A stretch of DNA of 64,000 nt from Agrococcus sp. Marseille-Q4369. GTDB taxonomy: Bacteria; Actinomycetota; Actinomycetes; Actinomycetales; Microbacteriaceae. The position numbers were made by a program, and so were the translations under genes. A model generated the notes under the pieces. That model made no database searches, was not told where the DNA came from, and saw only the letters and a program-made list of their open reading frames with translations. Shown piece after piece: positions 51,342-59,925 of the stretch; the first letter of the stretch is position 1; each line of letters opens with the position of its first letter. The stretch is taken from assembly GCF_018308945.1 (NCBI RefSeq), contig NZ_CP070501.1, positions 1-64,000 of the forward strand. The letters run 5' to 3'.

Positions 51342-52336
51342 GCGCCGCGCTCATCCCCACCACCGCGACCCCGCTCGTCGACTCCATCGACGAGGAGGCG
51401 TGGAAGAGTCTCCGCGCCGAGGGCGTGACCGCATCCGAGGTGCACGCCATCGAGACGGGCGGCCGCTCGACGTGGCGCCGCATCCTCGACGAGAAGCTCA
51501 ACGGCTCCACGTTCCAGGGCAACCGCTACACGCGGCGCGGCCACGAGCGCGAGGCGTTCATCCTCGCCGCCGTCGCCGACATGCCCGCGGTCGAGTCGCT
51601 CACCCCGAACGCGACGCTCTTCGCTCACGCGAAGCACGAGCTGCACCGCGCCACCCCGGACGCATTCCTCGTGCAGGTCGACGGCAAGGCCGCCGGCGTC
51701 GAGGCGAAGTCCCGCAACCACGGCTGGGACGTCACGAAGATCCCCGCCGACGTCTACGACCAGTGCCAGTGGGGCATGCACGTCATGGGCCTCGACCTCT
51801 GGTACCAGGTCACCGAGGTCATGGGCGCCGACGGCCTCCCCACCCTCGACGACCCGACCGTCGCGCTCATCGTCCGCGACCAGCGCCGCATCGACCAGCT
51901 CGTGAAGGCCGCCGACGAGTTCATCGCCTGGCGCGAGTCCGGCGCGGCCGGCGACACGCTGCCCGACGACGAGCTCGACGTCGTGCGCCGCTGGAACGCG
52001 GCGAACGCGCGCAAGGCGGCCGCCGAGAAGGAGGCGAAGGCGCTCCGGTCGCAGATCGACAAGATCATCGCCGCGAACCCGAAGGCGCAGACCGAGGGCT
52101 GGAAGTTCCTGAACGACGAGGCCGGCGGCTTCACCTACTCGGTGAAGACGGAAGAGGTCGAGGTGCTCGACGAGGCCAAGTGGAAGGAGGCGGAGCCCGA
52201 GAGCTACGGCACCGTCCAGCGCATGCGCGCCGCCATCGACGAGACGGTCGCCATCGCCACCGGGCTCTACAAGAAGACCGAGATCAAGACCTCGACGCGC
52301 CTGCTGCCCGTCGCCCCGAAGGGAACCACCCGATGA
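51338..52336 (+). CDS. YqaJ-type phage exonuclease
   Basis: The 332-residue protein fits the lambda-exonuclease/YqaJ fold. WRRILDEKLNG, RGHEREAFILAAVADMP and TPDAFLVQVDGKAAGVEAKS show the usual Glu, Asp and Glu-x-Lys active site. It should degrade one DNA strand from ends in phage recombination. A coiled-coil C-terminal half follows. The next gene may code for its annealing partner. Confidence 0.85.
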   Translation: MSAALIPTTATPLVDSIDEEAWKSLRAEGVTASEVHAIETGGRSTWRRILDEKLNGSTFQGNRYTRRGHEREAFILAAVADMPAVESLTPNATLFAHAKHELHRATPDAFLVQVDGKAAGVEAKSRNHGWDVTKIPADVYDQCQWGMHVMGLDLWYQVTEVMGADGLPTLDDPTVALIVRDQRRIDQLVKAADEFIAWRESGAAGDTLPDDELDVVRRWNAANARKAAAEKEAKALRSQIDKIIAANPKAQTEGWKFLNDEAGGFTYSVKTEEVEVLDEAKWKEAEPESYGTVQRMRAAIDETVAIATGLYKKTEIKTSTRLLPVAPKGTTR

Positions 52337-52956
52337 ACGACGACATCCGCACCATCGCTGAGTACCGCGCCGCCGCCGAGGCGACCGGCGAGTGGGTCGA
52401 GACCCAGGTCGACTTCTCGATCGACGGGAAGACGTGGGCGCCGTTCATCCTCCCGACCGACGAGCACCCGCACCCGGTGCTCGCTCGCGCGACGATCATC
52501 CGCAAGAGCGGCGACGCCGAGCGCATCACCACCACCGTCCTGCTCTGGGACGAGTCGATCCCCGAGGACGAGTTCGCAGCGGTGTGGGAGCGGCGCCCGC
52601 ACCTGCTCTTCGGCTCCGCCGCCGAGCGCGCCGGCCTCCGCCGCACGTTCCCCTCGGCGCTCGCGGGCATCGCCGCGACCGACCGCGAGCAGTGGACGAC
52701 CGTGCCGCCCGAGGGCGCGCCGCAGACGACCGAGTCGATCGACTGGACGGCGGAGGTCGACCGCACCGAGAGCGTCGTCGGCATCGACGCCCTGCACAAG
52801 ACGATGCGCGCTCGCCGCGTCTTCACACCCGACGAGGCCGGCATCCACCTTGAGCGGATGCTCAAGGAACGCCGCAAGCTGCTCGTGCAGCGCGAGAAGG
52901 GCCAGGACGAGGACGAGCGCGCCGAGGCCGAAGCCCGAGAGGCGGCGGAGTCGTGA
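52333..52956 (+). CDS. Possible single-strand annealing protein
   Basis: The 207-residue protein directly follows the exonuclease. Its stretch WERRPHLLFGSAAERAGLRR and FPSALAGI resembles the MLxxRAxxxAxRxxFPxxLxGI region of Bet/RecT-type annealing proteins. The N-terminal part (ARATIIRKSGDAERITTTVL) could form the beta strands. The size is smaller than typical RecT. The assignment rests on context and a short motif only. Confidence 0.45.
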   Translation: MNDDIRTIAEYRAAAEATGEWVETQVDFSIDGKTWAPFILPTDEHPHPVLARATIIRKSGDAERITTTVLLWDESIPEDEFAAVWERRPHLLFGSAAERAGLRRTFPSALAGIAATDREQWTTVPPEGAPQTTESIDWTAEVDRTESVVGIDALHKTMRARRVFTPDEAGIHLERMLKERRKLLVQREKGQDEDERAEAEAREAAES

Positions 52957-53402
52957 GCGTCGACGTCGCGACCGGCGAGGTCCGCGAGGACGAGCAGACC
53001 GACATCGCGCTCGTGCCGCTCCACATCGCCGAGCTCGACGAGAACGAGCTGCTCGCGATGTTCCCGACCCCGGTGCAGTGCGCCGGTGCGCTGCTCATCG
53101 CGCGCGAGCGCATCGCGAACGCGCCCGCCGCGCTCGAGAAGCTCGGGACGGCCGTGCGCGACGCGAAGCGATCCCTGCTCGTCACCCGCGCGAAGGCACG
53201 CATCCGCTTCCGCGGCGAGGGCTGGGGCATCTCCGACGCGAAGGAGCTCGCCGACGCCGACGCCGACGTCATCGCCGCCGTCGAGAAGGTCGACGAGACC
53301 GAGCTCGCGCTCGAGTACGGCCGCGACCTCCGGCGCACCCTCACGACCGAGATCGACATCCTCCGCAGCCTGAACGCGAACATGCGGACGGAGCACCGAT
53401 GA
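52953..53402 (+). CDS. Helical phage protein
   Basis: The 149-residue protein is mainly helical after an acidic start, with RERIANAPAALEKLGTAVRD and a Lys/Arg-rich middle. I recognise no family. It overlaps both neighbours by 4 bp and probably acts in DNA metabolism by context. Confidence 0.65.
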   Translation: MSVDVATGEVREDEQTDIALVPLHIAELDENELLAMFPTPVQCAGALLIARERIANAPAALEKLGTAVRDAKRSLLVTRAKARIRFRGEGWGISDAKELADADADVIAAVEKVDETELALEYGRDLRRTLTTEIDILRSLNANMRTEHR

Positions 53403-53917
53403 GCGTCTCGCAGATCCGCGCGCTGCGCGCCGACGAGCCGATCCCCGCGGGCGAGCCGAAGCGCTACTACAACGCCGCCGGCTACGTCCGCCTGCGTTGG
53501 CGCGTCGGGATCGAGACCTACGTCGAGGAGTACGAGCACCGCATCGTCATGGGTCGCCCCGCGGGCGAGGTGCACCACATCAACGGCGTCAAGGACGACA
53601 ACCGCCCCGAGAACCTCGTTGTGCTCACGAAGGAGGAGCACGCGCGCCTGCACCAGGAGCAGGACGCGCCGCTGTACGAGGAGCGGCGGCGCGCCCGCGG
53701 CGGCTACCGCTCGCAGGCGGCGTTCGAGAAGGCCACGCGCGCGCAGACCCGGCGCGACGCGATCCACCAGCGCAGCCTCGCGATGCGCGCCGACTACGAA
53801 GCCGGCATGACGACGACCGAGGTCGCCGCGAAGCACGGCATCCACAACTCCCAGGTCTCGCGCCACCTCCGTCGCGTCGGGACGAAGATGCGCCCCTTCT
53901 CGAGGTGGTCCCGATGA
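53399..53917 (+). CDS. HNH endonuclease with C-terminal HTH
   Basis: The 172-residue protein has an HNH motif in YEHRIVMGRPAGEVHHINGV then DDNRPENLVVLTKEEHARLH. The C-terminus (GMTTTEVAAKHGIHNSQVSRHL) is a helix-turn-helix like those of resolvases and homing nucleases. It probably cuts DNA at a specific site. It sits in tandem with a second HNH gene. Confidence 0.85.
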   Translation: MSVSQIRALRADEPIPAGEPKRYYNAAGYVRLRWRVGIETYVEEYEHRIVMGRPAGEVHHINGVKDDNRPENLVVLTKEEHARLHQEQDAPLYEERRRARGGYRSQAAFEKATRAQTRRDAIHQRSLAMRADYEAGMTTTEVAAKHGIHNSQVSRHLRRVGTKMRPFSRWSR

Positions 53918-54330
53918 CCGTCCAGCCCATGCCCTACGCCGCCGCCTGCGCGATCGTCGACGAGCGCTCAAGCCGCCAGTGCGAGCGCTGCGGCAAGACC
54001 GTCCTCTCGGGCGGCCACCACCACCACCGCAAGCTGCGCTCGCGAGGCGGCCTCGACTGCCCGTCGAACCTCGTCTTCGTCTGCGCCGGTTGCCACAACT
54101 GGATCCACGCGAACCCCGCGCTCGCGACCGAGGCCGGATGGATGGTCGGCACCCGCTCCGACCCCGAGGGCGCCGCGATCGACTCCGCCCGCTACGGCCG
54201 CGTCTTCCTCGGCACCGACGGCCAGCTCTACGGCCTCACCCCCGACGAGTGCCTGCGCGCCGAGCGCGCCGCCCGTCTCGCCGCGACCGCCTGGCCGCGC
54301 ACCACGACCTCCCCAGGAGTGCACCCATGA
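53914..54330 (+). CDS. HNH-type zinc-binding endonuclease-like protein
   Basis: The 138-residue protein has two CxxC pairs (CERCGK and CAGC) and an HNH-like core with HHHHRKLRSRGGLDCPSNL then CHNWIHANP. It may be a nuclease or only a zinc-stabilised relative. ATGA overlaps join it to both neighbours. Confidence 0.8.
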   Translation: MTVQPMPYAAACAIVDERSSRQCERCGKTVLSGGHHHHRKLRSRGGLDCPSNLVFVCAGCHNWIHANPALATEAGWMVGTRSDPEGAAIDSARYGRVFLGTDGQLYGLTPDECLRAERAARLAATAWPRTTTSPGVHP

Positions 54331-54965
54331 GCATCCAGTGGCCCTCCGGCCTGCGCATCGACCCGATCGGCGAGTGGCCGGGCACCATGACCCGGCACCG
54401 CGAGCGGTCGCGCTTCGACTCGCCGATGTCGGCGACGATGGACACGCTCCGCCGCGAGCTGTGGCACCTCAGCGCGAAGAACGCCGCGCTGCAGGTCGCG
54501 ATCCCCGCATCCGCGTTCCGCCTCGACGGCTACCCGCGCTCGACCGCCAAGGCCGAGCACCCCGGCGTCATCCTCACCCTCGACTCGAAGCACGGCGCGC
54601 TCTCGTACCCGTGCGACACCTTCGACCGCTGGGAGGACAACCTCCGCGCGATCGCGCTCGCCCTCGAGGCGCTCCGCAAGGTCGACCGCTACGGCGTCAC
54701 GAAGCGCGGCGAGCAGTACCGTGGCTTCCTCGCCATCGAGGCGACCGCAGCGCCCTCCGGCTTCGCGAACGCTGGGGCCGCGGAGGAGTGGCTGCAGAAG
54801 CTCGTCGTCGACGGCGGCATCACCCTCGCGGGCATCAACTCGACGCGCGCCCTGGTCCGGATCGCCCAGCGCCTCACGCACCCCGACCGCGGCGGAAGCG
54901 CGGAGGACTTCCAGCGGGTCGGTCTCGCCGTTGACAAGCTCCGCGAGCAGGGGTGGCTGCCGTGA
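54327..54965 (+). CDS. Phage protein with J-domain-like C-terminus
   Basis: The 212-residue protein ends with RIAQRLTHPDRGGSAEDFQR, containing the HPD tripeptide of DnaJ domains. The N-terminal part has RSTAKAEHPGVILTLDSKHG and matches no domain I know. Phage J-domain-like proteins of this layout are widespread, but their partner is unknown. Confidence 0.7.
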   Translation: MSIQWPSGLRIDPIGEWPGTMTRHRERSRFDSPMSATMDTLRRELWHLSAKNAALQVAIPASAFRLDGYPRSTAKAEHPGVILTLDSKHGALSYPCDTFDRWEDNLRAIALALEALRKVDRYGVTKRGEQYRGFLAIEATAAPSGFANAGAAEEWLQKLVVDGGITLAGINSTRALVRIAQRLTHPDRGGSAEDFQRVGLAVDKLREQGWLP

Positions 54966-55297
54966 ACCGCCGACCCGGCTCCGGCGTGCAGGCGTACCGC
55001 CGCCGCGCCGCCGACACCGAGCGCATGGTCGACGCCGCCGTCGCCGAGGTGAAGGCCGACCGCGACGCCGAGCTGCGCGAGCGCAAGGCGCGGGCCGCGC
55101 GCGAGCGCGACCGCATCGCGGCCCTGCCTGCCGTCGACCCGGCGCGCATCGTGCGCGGCGCGCTCGTCGGCGACCGCCGCGGCCGCGTCGGCGAGGTCGT
55201 CCGCGTTAGCGCGAAGACCGCCACCGTGCGTTGCGGCGCCATCGAGCAGCGCCTGCAGCTCGACCAGATCATCACCATCAAGGAGCCCCGACCGTGA
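54962..55297 (+). CDS. Phage protein, 111 aa
   Basis: The first 55 residues form an Arg/Ala-rich coil, followed by a small beta domain (RRGRVGEVVRVSAKTATVRC). This domain looks like an SH3 or KOW-type fold. I see no further clue to its role. It overlaps the methyltransferase gene by GTGA. Confidence 0.65.
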   Translation: MNRRPGSGVQAYRRRAADTERMVDAAVAEVKADRDAELRERKARAARERDRIAALPAVDPARIVRGALVGDRRGRVGEVVRVSAKTATVRCGAIEQRLQLDQIITIKEPRP

Positions 55298-56310
55298 GCG
55301 TTCACTACGAGGACGACCGCCTGACGCTCCTGCTCGGCGACGCGCGCGAGCAGATCTGCACGCTTCCCGACCGATCGGTCCAGACGGTCGTCACCTCACC
55401 GCCCTACTTCGGTCTGCGCGACTACGGCGAGCCCGGCCAGTACGGCAACGAGCCGACCGTCGCCGCGTACGTCGAGCGCCTCGTCCAGCTCTTCCGCGAG
55501 ATTCGTCGGGTGCTCGCCGACGACGGCACTGTGTGGCTGAACCTCGGCGACTCGTACGCATCGAAGGCGCGCGGCTCGGACGCAGGGTGGGAGCGCTCCC
55601 GACTCACGAACCCGGCCCGCGTGCAGAAGGCTCAGGCGGCGGCGCTCGCGGACGCGGGCGGCCGGCACCGCGGCAAGGCCGACGGCATCGGCGAGAAGAA
55701 CCTGCTCGGCATCCCGTGGCGCGTCGCGTTCGCGCTGCAGGACGACGGCTGGGTGCTGCGCTCGGACATCATCTGGGCGAAGCCGAACCCGATGCCCGAG
55801 TCGGTCACAGACCGCCCCACCCGCTCTCACGAGTACCTCTTCCTGCTCGCGAAGCGACCGCGCTACTACTACGACGCCGAGGCGATCGCTGAGCCGATCG
55901 CGCCGACGTCGCGCGCCCGGCTCGAGCAGGCGAAGCCCGTCGTCTTCGGCGGCGACGAGCGCGGCGACGGCGGCCGCGACGACCGCTTCCGCACCCGCGG
56001 CGGCGGCACCTACAAGGGCGGCGAGACCGCGAACAAGCGGACCGTCTGGACCGTCCCGACTGTGCCGTTCGACGCTGCCCACTTCGCGACCTTCCCGCCC
56101 GCGCTCGTCCGCCCGTGCGTGCTCGCGAGCTCCCGCCCGGGCCACGTCGTGCTCGACCCGTTCTCGGGCTCCGGCACGACCGGCCAGGTCGCACTCGAGG
56201 AGGGCCGCCGCTACGTCGGCGTCGACCTCAGCGAGACCTACCTCGATCTCTCCCTCGCGGAGCGCTTCACCGAGCGCCCGCTCGACCTCTACGCAGGCGG
56301 TGCCGCATGA
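55294..56310 (+). CDS. DNA N4-cytosine/N6-adenine methyltransferase
   Basis: The 338-residue enzyme is a beta-class amino-methyltransferase: motif IV TSPPYFGLRDYG comes first and the SAM motif DPFSGSGTTGQVALEEG last. TSPPY suggests N4-cytosine, though N6-adenine is possible. It has no restriction partner, so it probably protects phage DNA. A second methyltransferase follows directly. Confidence 0.92.
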   Translation: MSVHYEDDRLTLLLGDAREQICTLPDRSVQTVVTSPPYFGLRDYGEPGQYGNEPTVAAYVERLVQLFREIRRVLADDGTVWLNLGDSYASKARGSDAGWERSRLTNPARVQKAQAAALADAGGRHRGKADGIGEKNLLGIPWRVAFALQDDGWVLRSDIIWAKPNPMPESVTDRPTRSHEYLFLLAKRPRYYYDAEAIAEPIAPTSRARLEQAKPVVFGGDERGDGGRDDRFRTRGGGTYKGGETANKRTVWTVPTVPFDAAHFATFPPALVRPCVLASSRPGHVVLDPFSGSGTTGQVALEEGRRYVGVDLSETYLDLSLAERFTERPLDLYAGGAA

Positions 56311-57977
56311 CCCTGACCATGACGGATCTCTTCTGCGGCGCGGGCGGCAGCTCGACCGGCGCCACCGCGATCCCCGGCCTCACGGTCCGGCTCGCCGCGA
56401 ACCACTGGGACCTCGCGATCGAGACGCACAACGCGAACCACCCCGACACCGACCACCTGCAGGCGGACATCTCGAACACCGACCCGCGCTACGTGCCGAC
56501 GACCGACATCCTGTGGGCGTCGCCCGAGTGCACGAACCACTCGCGCGCGAAGGGCCGCAAGGTCGCCCGCCAGCCCGACCTCTTCGGAGACGTGCTGCCC
56601 GACGCCGCAGCCGAGCGCTCGCGCGCGACGATGTGGGACGTCGTCCGCTTCACCGAGGTGCACGGCTACAAGGCGATCCTCGTCGAGAACGTCGTCGAGG
56701 TCGCCGACTGGTCGGCCGAGTGGGGCGAGCGCGGCGGGCTCTTCCGCTCGTGGCTCGCCGCGATGCACTCGATGGGCTATGAGCACCGCGTCATCTCGCT
56801 CAACTCGATGCACGCGCAGGCTTACGGGCTCCCCGCGCCGCAGTCCCGCGACCGCGTCTACATCGCCTTCTGGCGCAAGGGCGACAAGGCGCCCGACTTC
56901 GAGCACATGCTCCGCCCGAAGGCCTACTGCAGCTCGTGCGACGAGATCGTCTCGGCCATGCAGTCGTTCAAGACCGGCGACGGCTCGCGCCCCGGGCGCT
57001 ACCGCTCGCAGTACGTCTACCGCTGCCCGAAGATCAGCTGCCGCCACCAGCTCGTCGAGCCCGGCTGGCTGCCCGCCGAGACGATCATCGACTGGTCGAA
57101 CCCCGGCATCCGCATCGGAGACCGCGAGCAGCTCGGCATGAGGGCGCTCGCCGACAAGACGCTCGCGCGCATCCGCGCCGGCATCGAGCGGTACTGGACG
57201 CCGATCCACCTCGAGGCGGCCGGGAACGCGTACGACGCGACAAACCCGCGCCACCCCGGCCACGGCCGCGAGGACGGCTACATCCGCGCGTGGCCGACGA
57301 GCGACCCCGTGCGCACCGTGCACACCACCGTCTCGAAGGGCATGGCCTGGCACCCGCTCATGGTCCCCGTCGAGGGCCGCGACGGGAAGCAGCCGATGTC
57401 CGCCGAGGACGCGCTCCGTACCATGACGACGCGCAACGAGACGGGCATCGTCTTCGCCCCGCTCATCGTCAACAACGTCTCCGGCTCCGACTCAACCCGC
57501 TCGAGCCGAGTCGACGACGTCGTGCCGACGATCGTCGCGGGCGGCACGCACGCCTCGCTGGTCATGCCGCCGCTCATCGCAGAGCTCCGCGGCGGCGGCT
57601 CGACCGCCCGACCCGCGAGCGACCCGCTCGCGACCGTCACGGCGTCGGGCAACCACCACGCCTTGCTCATGCGCATGAACAACAACCGCGGCGACCAGTC
57701 GAGCCTCAGCACGCCCGTCGGCGAGCCCGCTCGCACGGTCACGACAGCCGGCCACCAGGCCCTGCTGCAGTCGAAGCAGAAGACCGTCGACGTCGGCGAC
57801 GTCTACTTCCGGATGCTCGAGCCGGGCGAGATCAAGCAGGCGATGGCGTTCCCGGCCGACTACCTCATGGCCGGCAACCGCCGCGAGCAGGTGAAGCTCT
57901 CGGGCAACGCCGTCACGCCGCCCGCGGCGCGAGACCTCGTGGCAACAGTCGCTCAGGCGTACGGGTACGCAGCGTGA
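56307..57977 (+). CDS. DNA C5-cytosine methyltransferase
   Basis: The 556-residue enzyme has motif I DLFCGAGGSSTGA, motif IV SPECTNHS with the catalytic Cys, motif VI VENVVEV, motif VIII QSRDRVYI and motif X LSGNAVTPPAARDL. The usual PC pair in motif IV is EC here, as in related phage enzymes. An insert with CSSC and CPKISC may bind zinc. It is long for the class, and its large target domain suggests its own specificity. Confidence 0.92.
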   Translation: MTLTMTDLFCGAGGSSTGATAIPGLTVRLAANHWDLAIETHNANHPDTDHLQADISNTDPRYVPTTDILWASPECTNHSRAKGRKVARQPDLFGDVLPDAAAERSRATMWDVVRFTEVHGYKAILVENVVEVADWSAEWGERGGLFRSWLAAMHSMGYEHRVISLNSMHAQAYGLPAPQSRDRVYIAFWRKGDKAPDFEHMLRPKAYCSSCDEIVSAMQSFKTGDGSRPGRYRSQYVYRCPKISCRHQLVEPGWLPAETIIDWSNPGIRIGDREQLGMRALADKTLARIRAGIERYWTPIHLEAAGNAYDATNPRHPGHGREDGYIRAWPTSDPVRTVHTTVSKGMAWHPLMVPVEGRDGKQPMSAEDALRTMTTRNETGIVFAPLIVNNVSGSDSTRSSRVDDVVPTIVAGGTHASLVMPPLIAELRGGGSTARPASDPLATVTASGNHHALLMRMNNNRGDQSSLSTPVGEPARTVTTAGHQALLQSKQKTVDVGDVYFRMLEPGEIKQAMAFPADYLMAGNRREQVKLSGNAVTPPAARDLVATVAQAYGYAA

Positions 57978-57981
57978 ACTC

Positions 57982-58239
57982 TCAAAGGATCGTCGCGGCG
58001 ATCTCGCCCCAGGTCATGCCTCCACCGCCGACGGAGACGAAGCCGTTGCGACCGCTCACGTCGAACGTATGCCCGATGAGCGTGAGGCGCACCTCGTACT
58101 CCTCGGCCGTCGCACCGCGTCTGTGGACCACGTACTCATCGGGACCGGTGCGTGAGACGCGGTACTCCATGCCGTCCTTCGTGAACAGAACGGACGTATT
58201 GATCGCTGACGGCAGCGGCGGGATCGGAAGAAACGTCAT
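57982..58239 (-). CDS. Leftward accessory (moron-type) protein, 85 aa
   Basis: This 85-residue beta-rich protein is on the strand opposite to the early operon. It includes DGMEYRVSRTGPDEYVVHRR and ends WGEIAATIL. TAGTCT lies 6 nt before the ATG, so it has its own leaderless promoter and can be expressed in a lysogen. Third codon positions are GC-rich, supporting that it is real. The function is unknown. Confidence 0.7.
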   Translation of the reverse strand: MTFLPIPPLPSAINTSVLFTKDGMEYRVSRTGPDEYVVHRRGATAEEYEVRLTLIGHTFDVSGRNGFVSVGGGGMTWGEIAATIL

Positions 58240-58278
58240 GCGGGCAGACTATGCGCGCTCCGGCCGGGCGGTCGAGCG

Positions 58279-58350
58279 ATGACCGTGCTACCGCCGCTCG
58301 CGATGACGTACGCGATCCACTGGCCGGAGCTCGGCATCCGCAAGGTCGGT
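58279..58350 (+). pseudogene. Remnant of a GIY-YIG-like gene start
   Basis: The 24 or so residues MTVLPPLAMTYAIHW, then ELGIRKVGH, resemble the beginning of the gene at 58983 (TLPPLAMTYAVYW, then GVLKVGR). The similarity ends where the next leftward gene begins. It is a divergent partial copy, probably left by recombination that brought in the accessory gene. Confidence 0.6.
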
Positions 58351-58358
58351 CACTCCTG

Positions 58359-58955
58359 TTACGCGCCCTCAGGCGGGAGGCTTCCAGACGCTTCGCCGAT
58401 GACGATCTCATTCCTAAGGGGCGCGCGCTCGGCAGCGTCGTCCCACGACGCGATGTGCTGTGGCAGTTCGCGGAGCAGGACCGCGATCGCGTCCGGATCA
58501 TGGATCAGCGCTTCGGCGACGGACTCGATGAAGTTCATCGCCCCCCAGCGCCAGAACTCGTGCACCTTGTCTTCACCGTCGACCGTCTCGAGCGGCATCG
58601 GCGATTCACGGATGCCCCGCACGATCGCGAGAGCATCGGGCGCGCCGCGAACGGTGGAGACCGTGAGTAGGGCCTCCAGTTCCGCGATCCGGGCATGCGC
58701 GGCGTCGTCGTCGTACTTGAAGACAAGTTGCACGAGCTCGAGCAGAGCGGCGACAGCTTCGAGCAATGCCGCCCTGTGCGCATCACCCTCGGCGCGAGCG
58801 ATCGCGTCAGCCTCGATCCGGTGCGCGGACCGTGTGAAGCGGTACGCAACGAAGCTCAGGAGCAGTGTGGCACCGCCGAGCAAGCTCGGGACGACTACCA
58901 GGGAGAGCCAGTCGAACCAGCTGGGCTCGACGATGCTCGCTTCGAGGACGCTCAC
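58359..58955 (-). CDS. Leftward accessory membrane protein
   Basis: The 198-residue protein has one hydrophobic segment near the N-terminus (LVVVPSLLGGATLLLSFVAY), then a helical cytoplasmic domain ending SGSLPPEGA. GTG 58955 has TACGCT 7 nt upstream, so it also has its own leaderless promoter. Such single-pass phage proteins can act in superinfection exclusion or abortive infection, but this is inference. It sits between a remnant and a full copy of the same gene start. Confidence 0.7.
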   Translation of the reverse strand: MSVLEASIVEPSWFDWLSLVVVPSLLGGATLLLSFVAYRFTRSAHRIEADAIARAEGDAHRAALLEAVAALLELVQLVFKYDDDAAHARIAELEALLTVSTVRGAPDALAIVRGIRESPMPLETVDGEDKVHEFWRWGAMNFIESVAEALIHDPDAIAVLLRELPQHIASWDDAAERAPLRNEIVIGEASGSLPPEGA

Positions 58956-58982
58956 GAGCCGAAGCGTAGCGGGAGCACGATC

Positions 58983-59310
58983 GTGACTCTGCCGCCGCTC
59001 GCCATGACCTACGCCGTCTACTGGCGCCGCTACGGCGTGCTCAAGGTCGGCCGCGCCTGGCGCATGCGCCGCATCGAGCAGCTCGCCGAGACGGGCGCCG
59101 AGGTGCTCGTGCTCGTGCGCTCGACGCCGGCCTCGTGGGAGCGCGGCGCGCTCGCGGCGATGCGCGAGCGCTTTGAGCAGCGCTTCACCGACGCGGAGGA
59201 CGGCGCACGCCTCCTCCCAAACCACGGCTCCGGCTGGACCGAGTGCTTCTGGGTGCTCGACGACGAGGTCGGCGAGGCGATCGACGTACTGATGAGAGGG
59301 ACCGCCCGCT
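58983..59310 (+). CDS. GIY-YIG/T5orf172-like protein, 3' end unclear
   Basis: The start TLPPLAMTYAVYWRRYGVLK, VGRAWRMRRIEQLAE, then SWERGALAAMRERF and GWTECFWV resemble small GIY-YIG/T5orf172-type phage nucleases. The reading frame does not stop here: it stays open through the next gene and runs in frame into the gene at 59922. Two TGA codons in the other frame at 59290 and 59293 suggest the true stop was lost to a frameshift. I end the feature where the next start codon begins. Confidence 0.5.
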
Positions 59311-59925
59311 ATGGCGATGACGAAGAGGCGCTTCATGACGCCCGAGGAGTTCAGCGACGAGGATCTCGGCTGCCTGCCGCGCGCGACGAGGTTCACGGCG
59401 CTCGCGCTGCGCATGTGGGCCGACGACGCCGGCCGCGCACGACTGAACGCCCGCAGCGTCAAGGGTGCGATCTTCGCGAACGACATGGAGCTGACGCTCG
59501 AGGAACTCGAGGCGGACATCCTGCGCCTCGCCGAGGTGGGCTTCCTGAGCCTCTACACGGCGGACGACGGCAGGGAGTACTTCGCGATCGCGCCGCGGTT
59601 CAACACGGCGCCCGAGAAGGCGAAGGTCTCCGACCTGCCGCCCCCGCCCGTCCGGACGGCATCCGGACCGCCGCAGGACGCCGTACCGGTAGTGGGGAGG
59701 GGAGAGAGCGAGGCCGAGAGCGAGGAGCCGGAGGGAGCCCCGACCGGACGCCATCCCGACGCCGGCCCGCCGATGTTCTGCCACGAGCACATGCCCAGCG
59801 GGTCCGGGGGAGCGCCCTGCGGACCTTGCCGGGATGCCCGGATGGTGCACGAAGCCTGGGCACGCACCGCCCGCACCACGACCAGACGGCCGCGCTTCGA
59901 GGACGACGAGGAGGACCCGACATGA
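59311..59925 (+). CDS. Phage replication-type protein
   Basis: The 204-residue protein begins MAMTKRRFMTPEEFSDEDLG and has the winged-helix pattern of phage replication initiators (LALRMWADDAGRARLNARSV, then LRLAEVGFLSLY). A disordered linker and a CHEHM...CGPC cluster that may bind zinc follow. It probably starts or organises replication. GAGAGGGA precedes the ATG. It lies in a different frame from the long flanking frame. Confidence 0.75.
   Translation: MAMTKRRFMTPEEFSDEDLGCLPRATRFTALALRMWADDAGRARLNARSVKGAIFANDMELTLEELEADILRLAEVGFLSLYTADDGREYFAIAPRFNTAPEKAKVSDLPPPPVRTASGPPQDAVPVVGRGESEAESEEPEGAPTGRHPDAGPPMFCHEHMPSGSGGAPCGPCRDARMVHEAWARTARTTTRRPRFEDDEEDPT

Noticed and set aside
57974-58282. 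A rightward frame of 102 codons with 4-bp overlaps at both ends (GTGA and ATGA)
   Set aside because: Its translation is Ser/Arg/Pro-rich shadow sequence, while the opposite strand (57982-58239) gives a protein-like product with its own promoter and GC-rich third positions.
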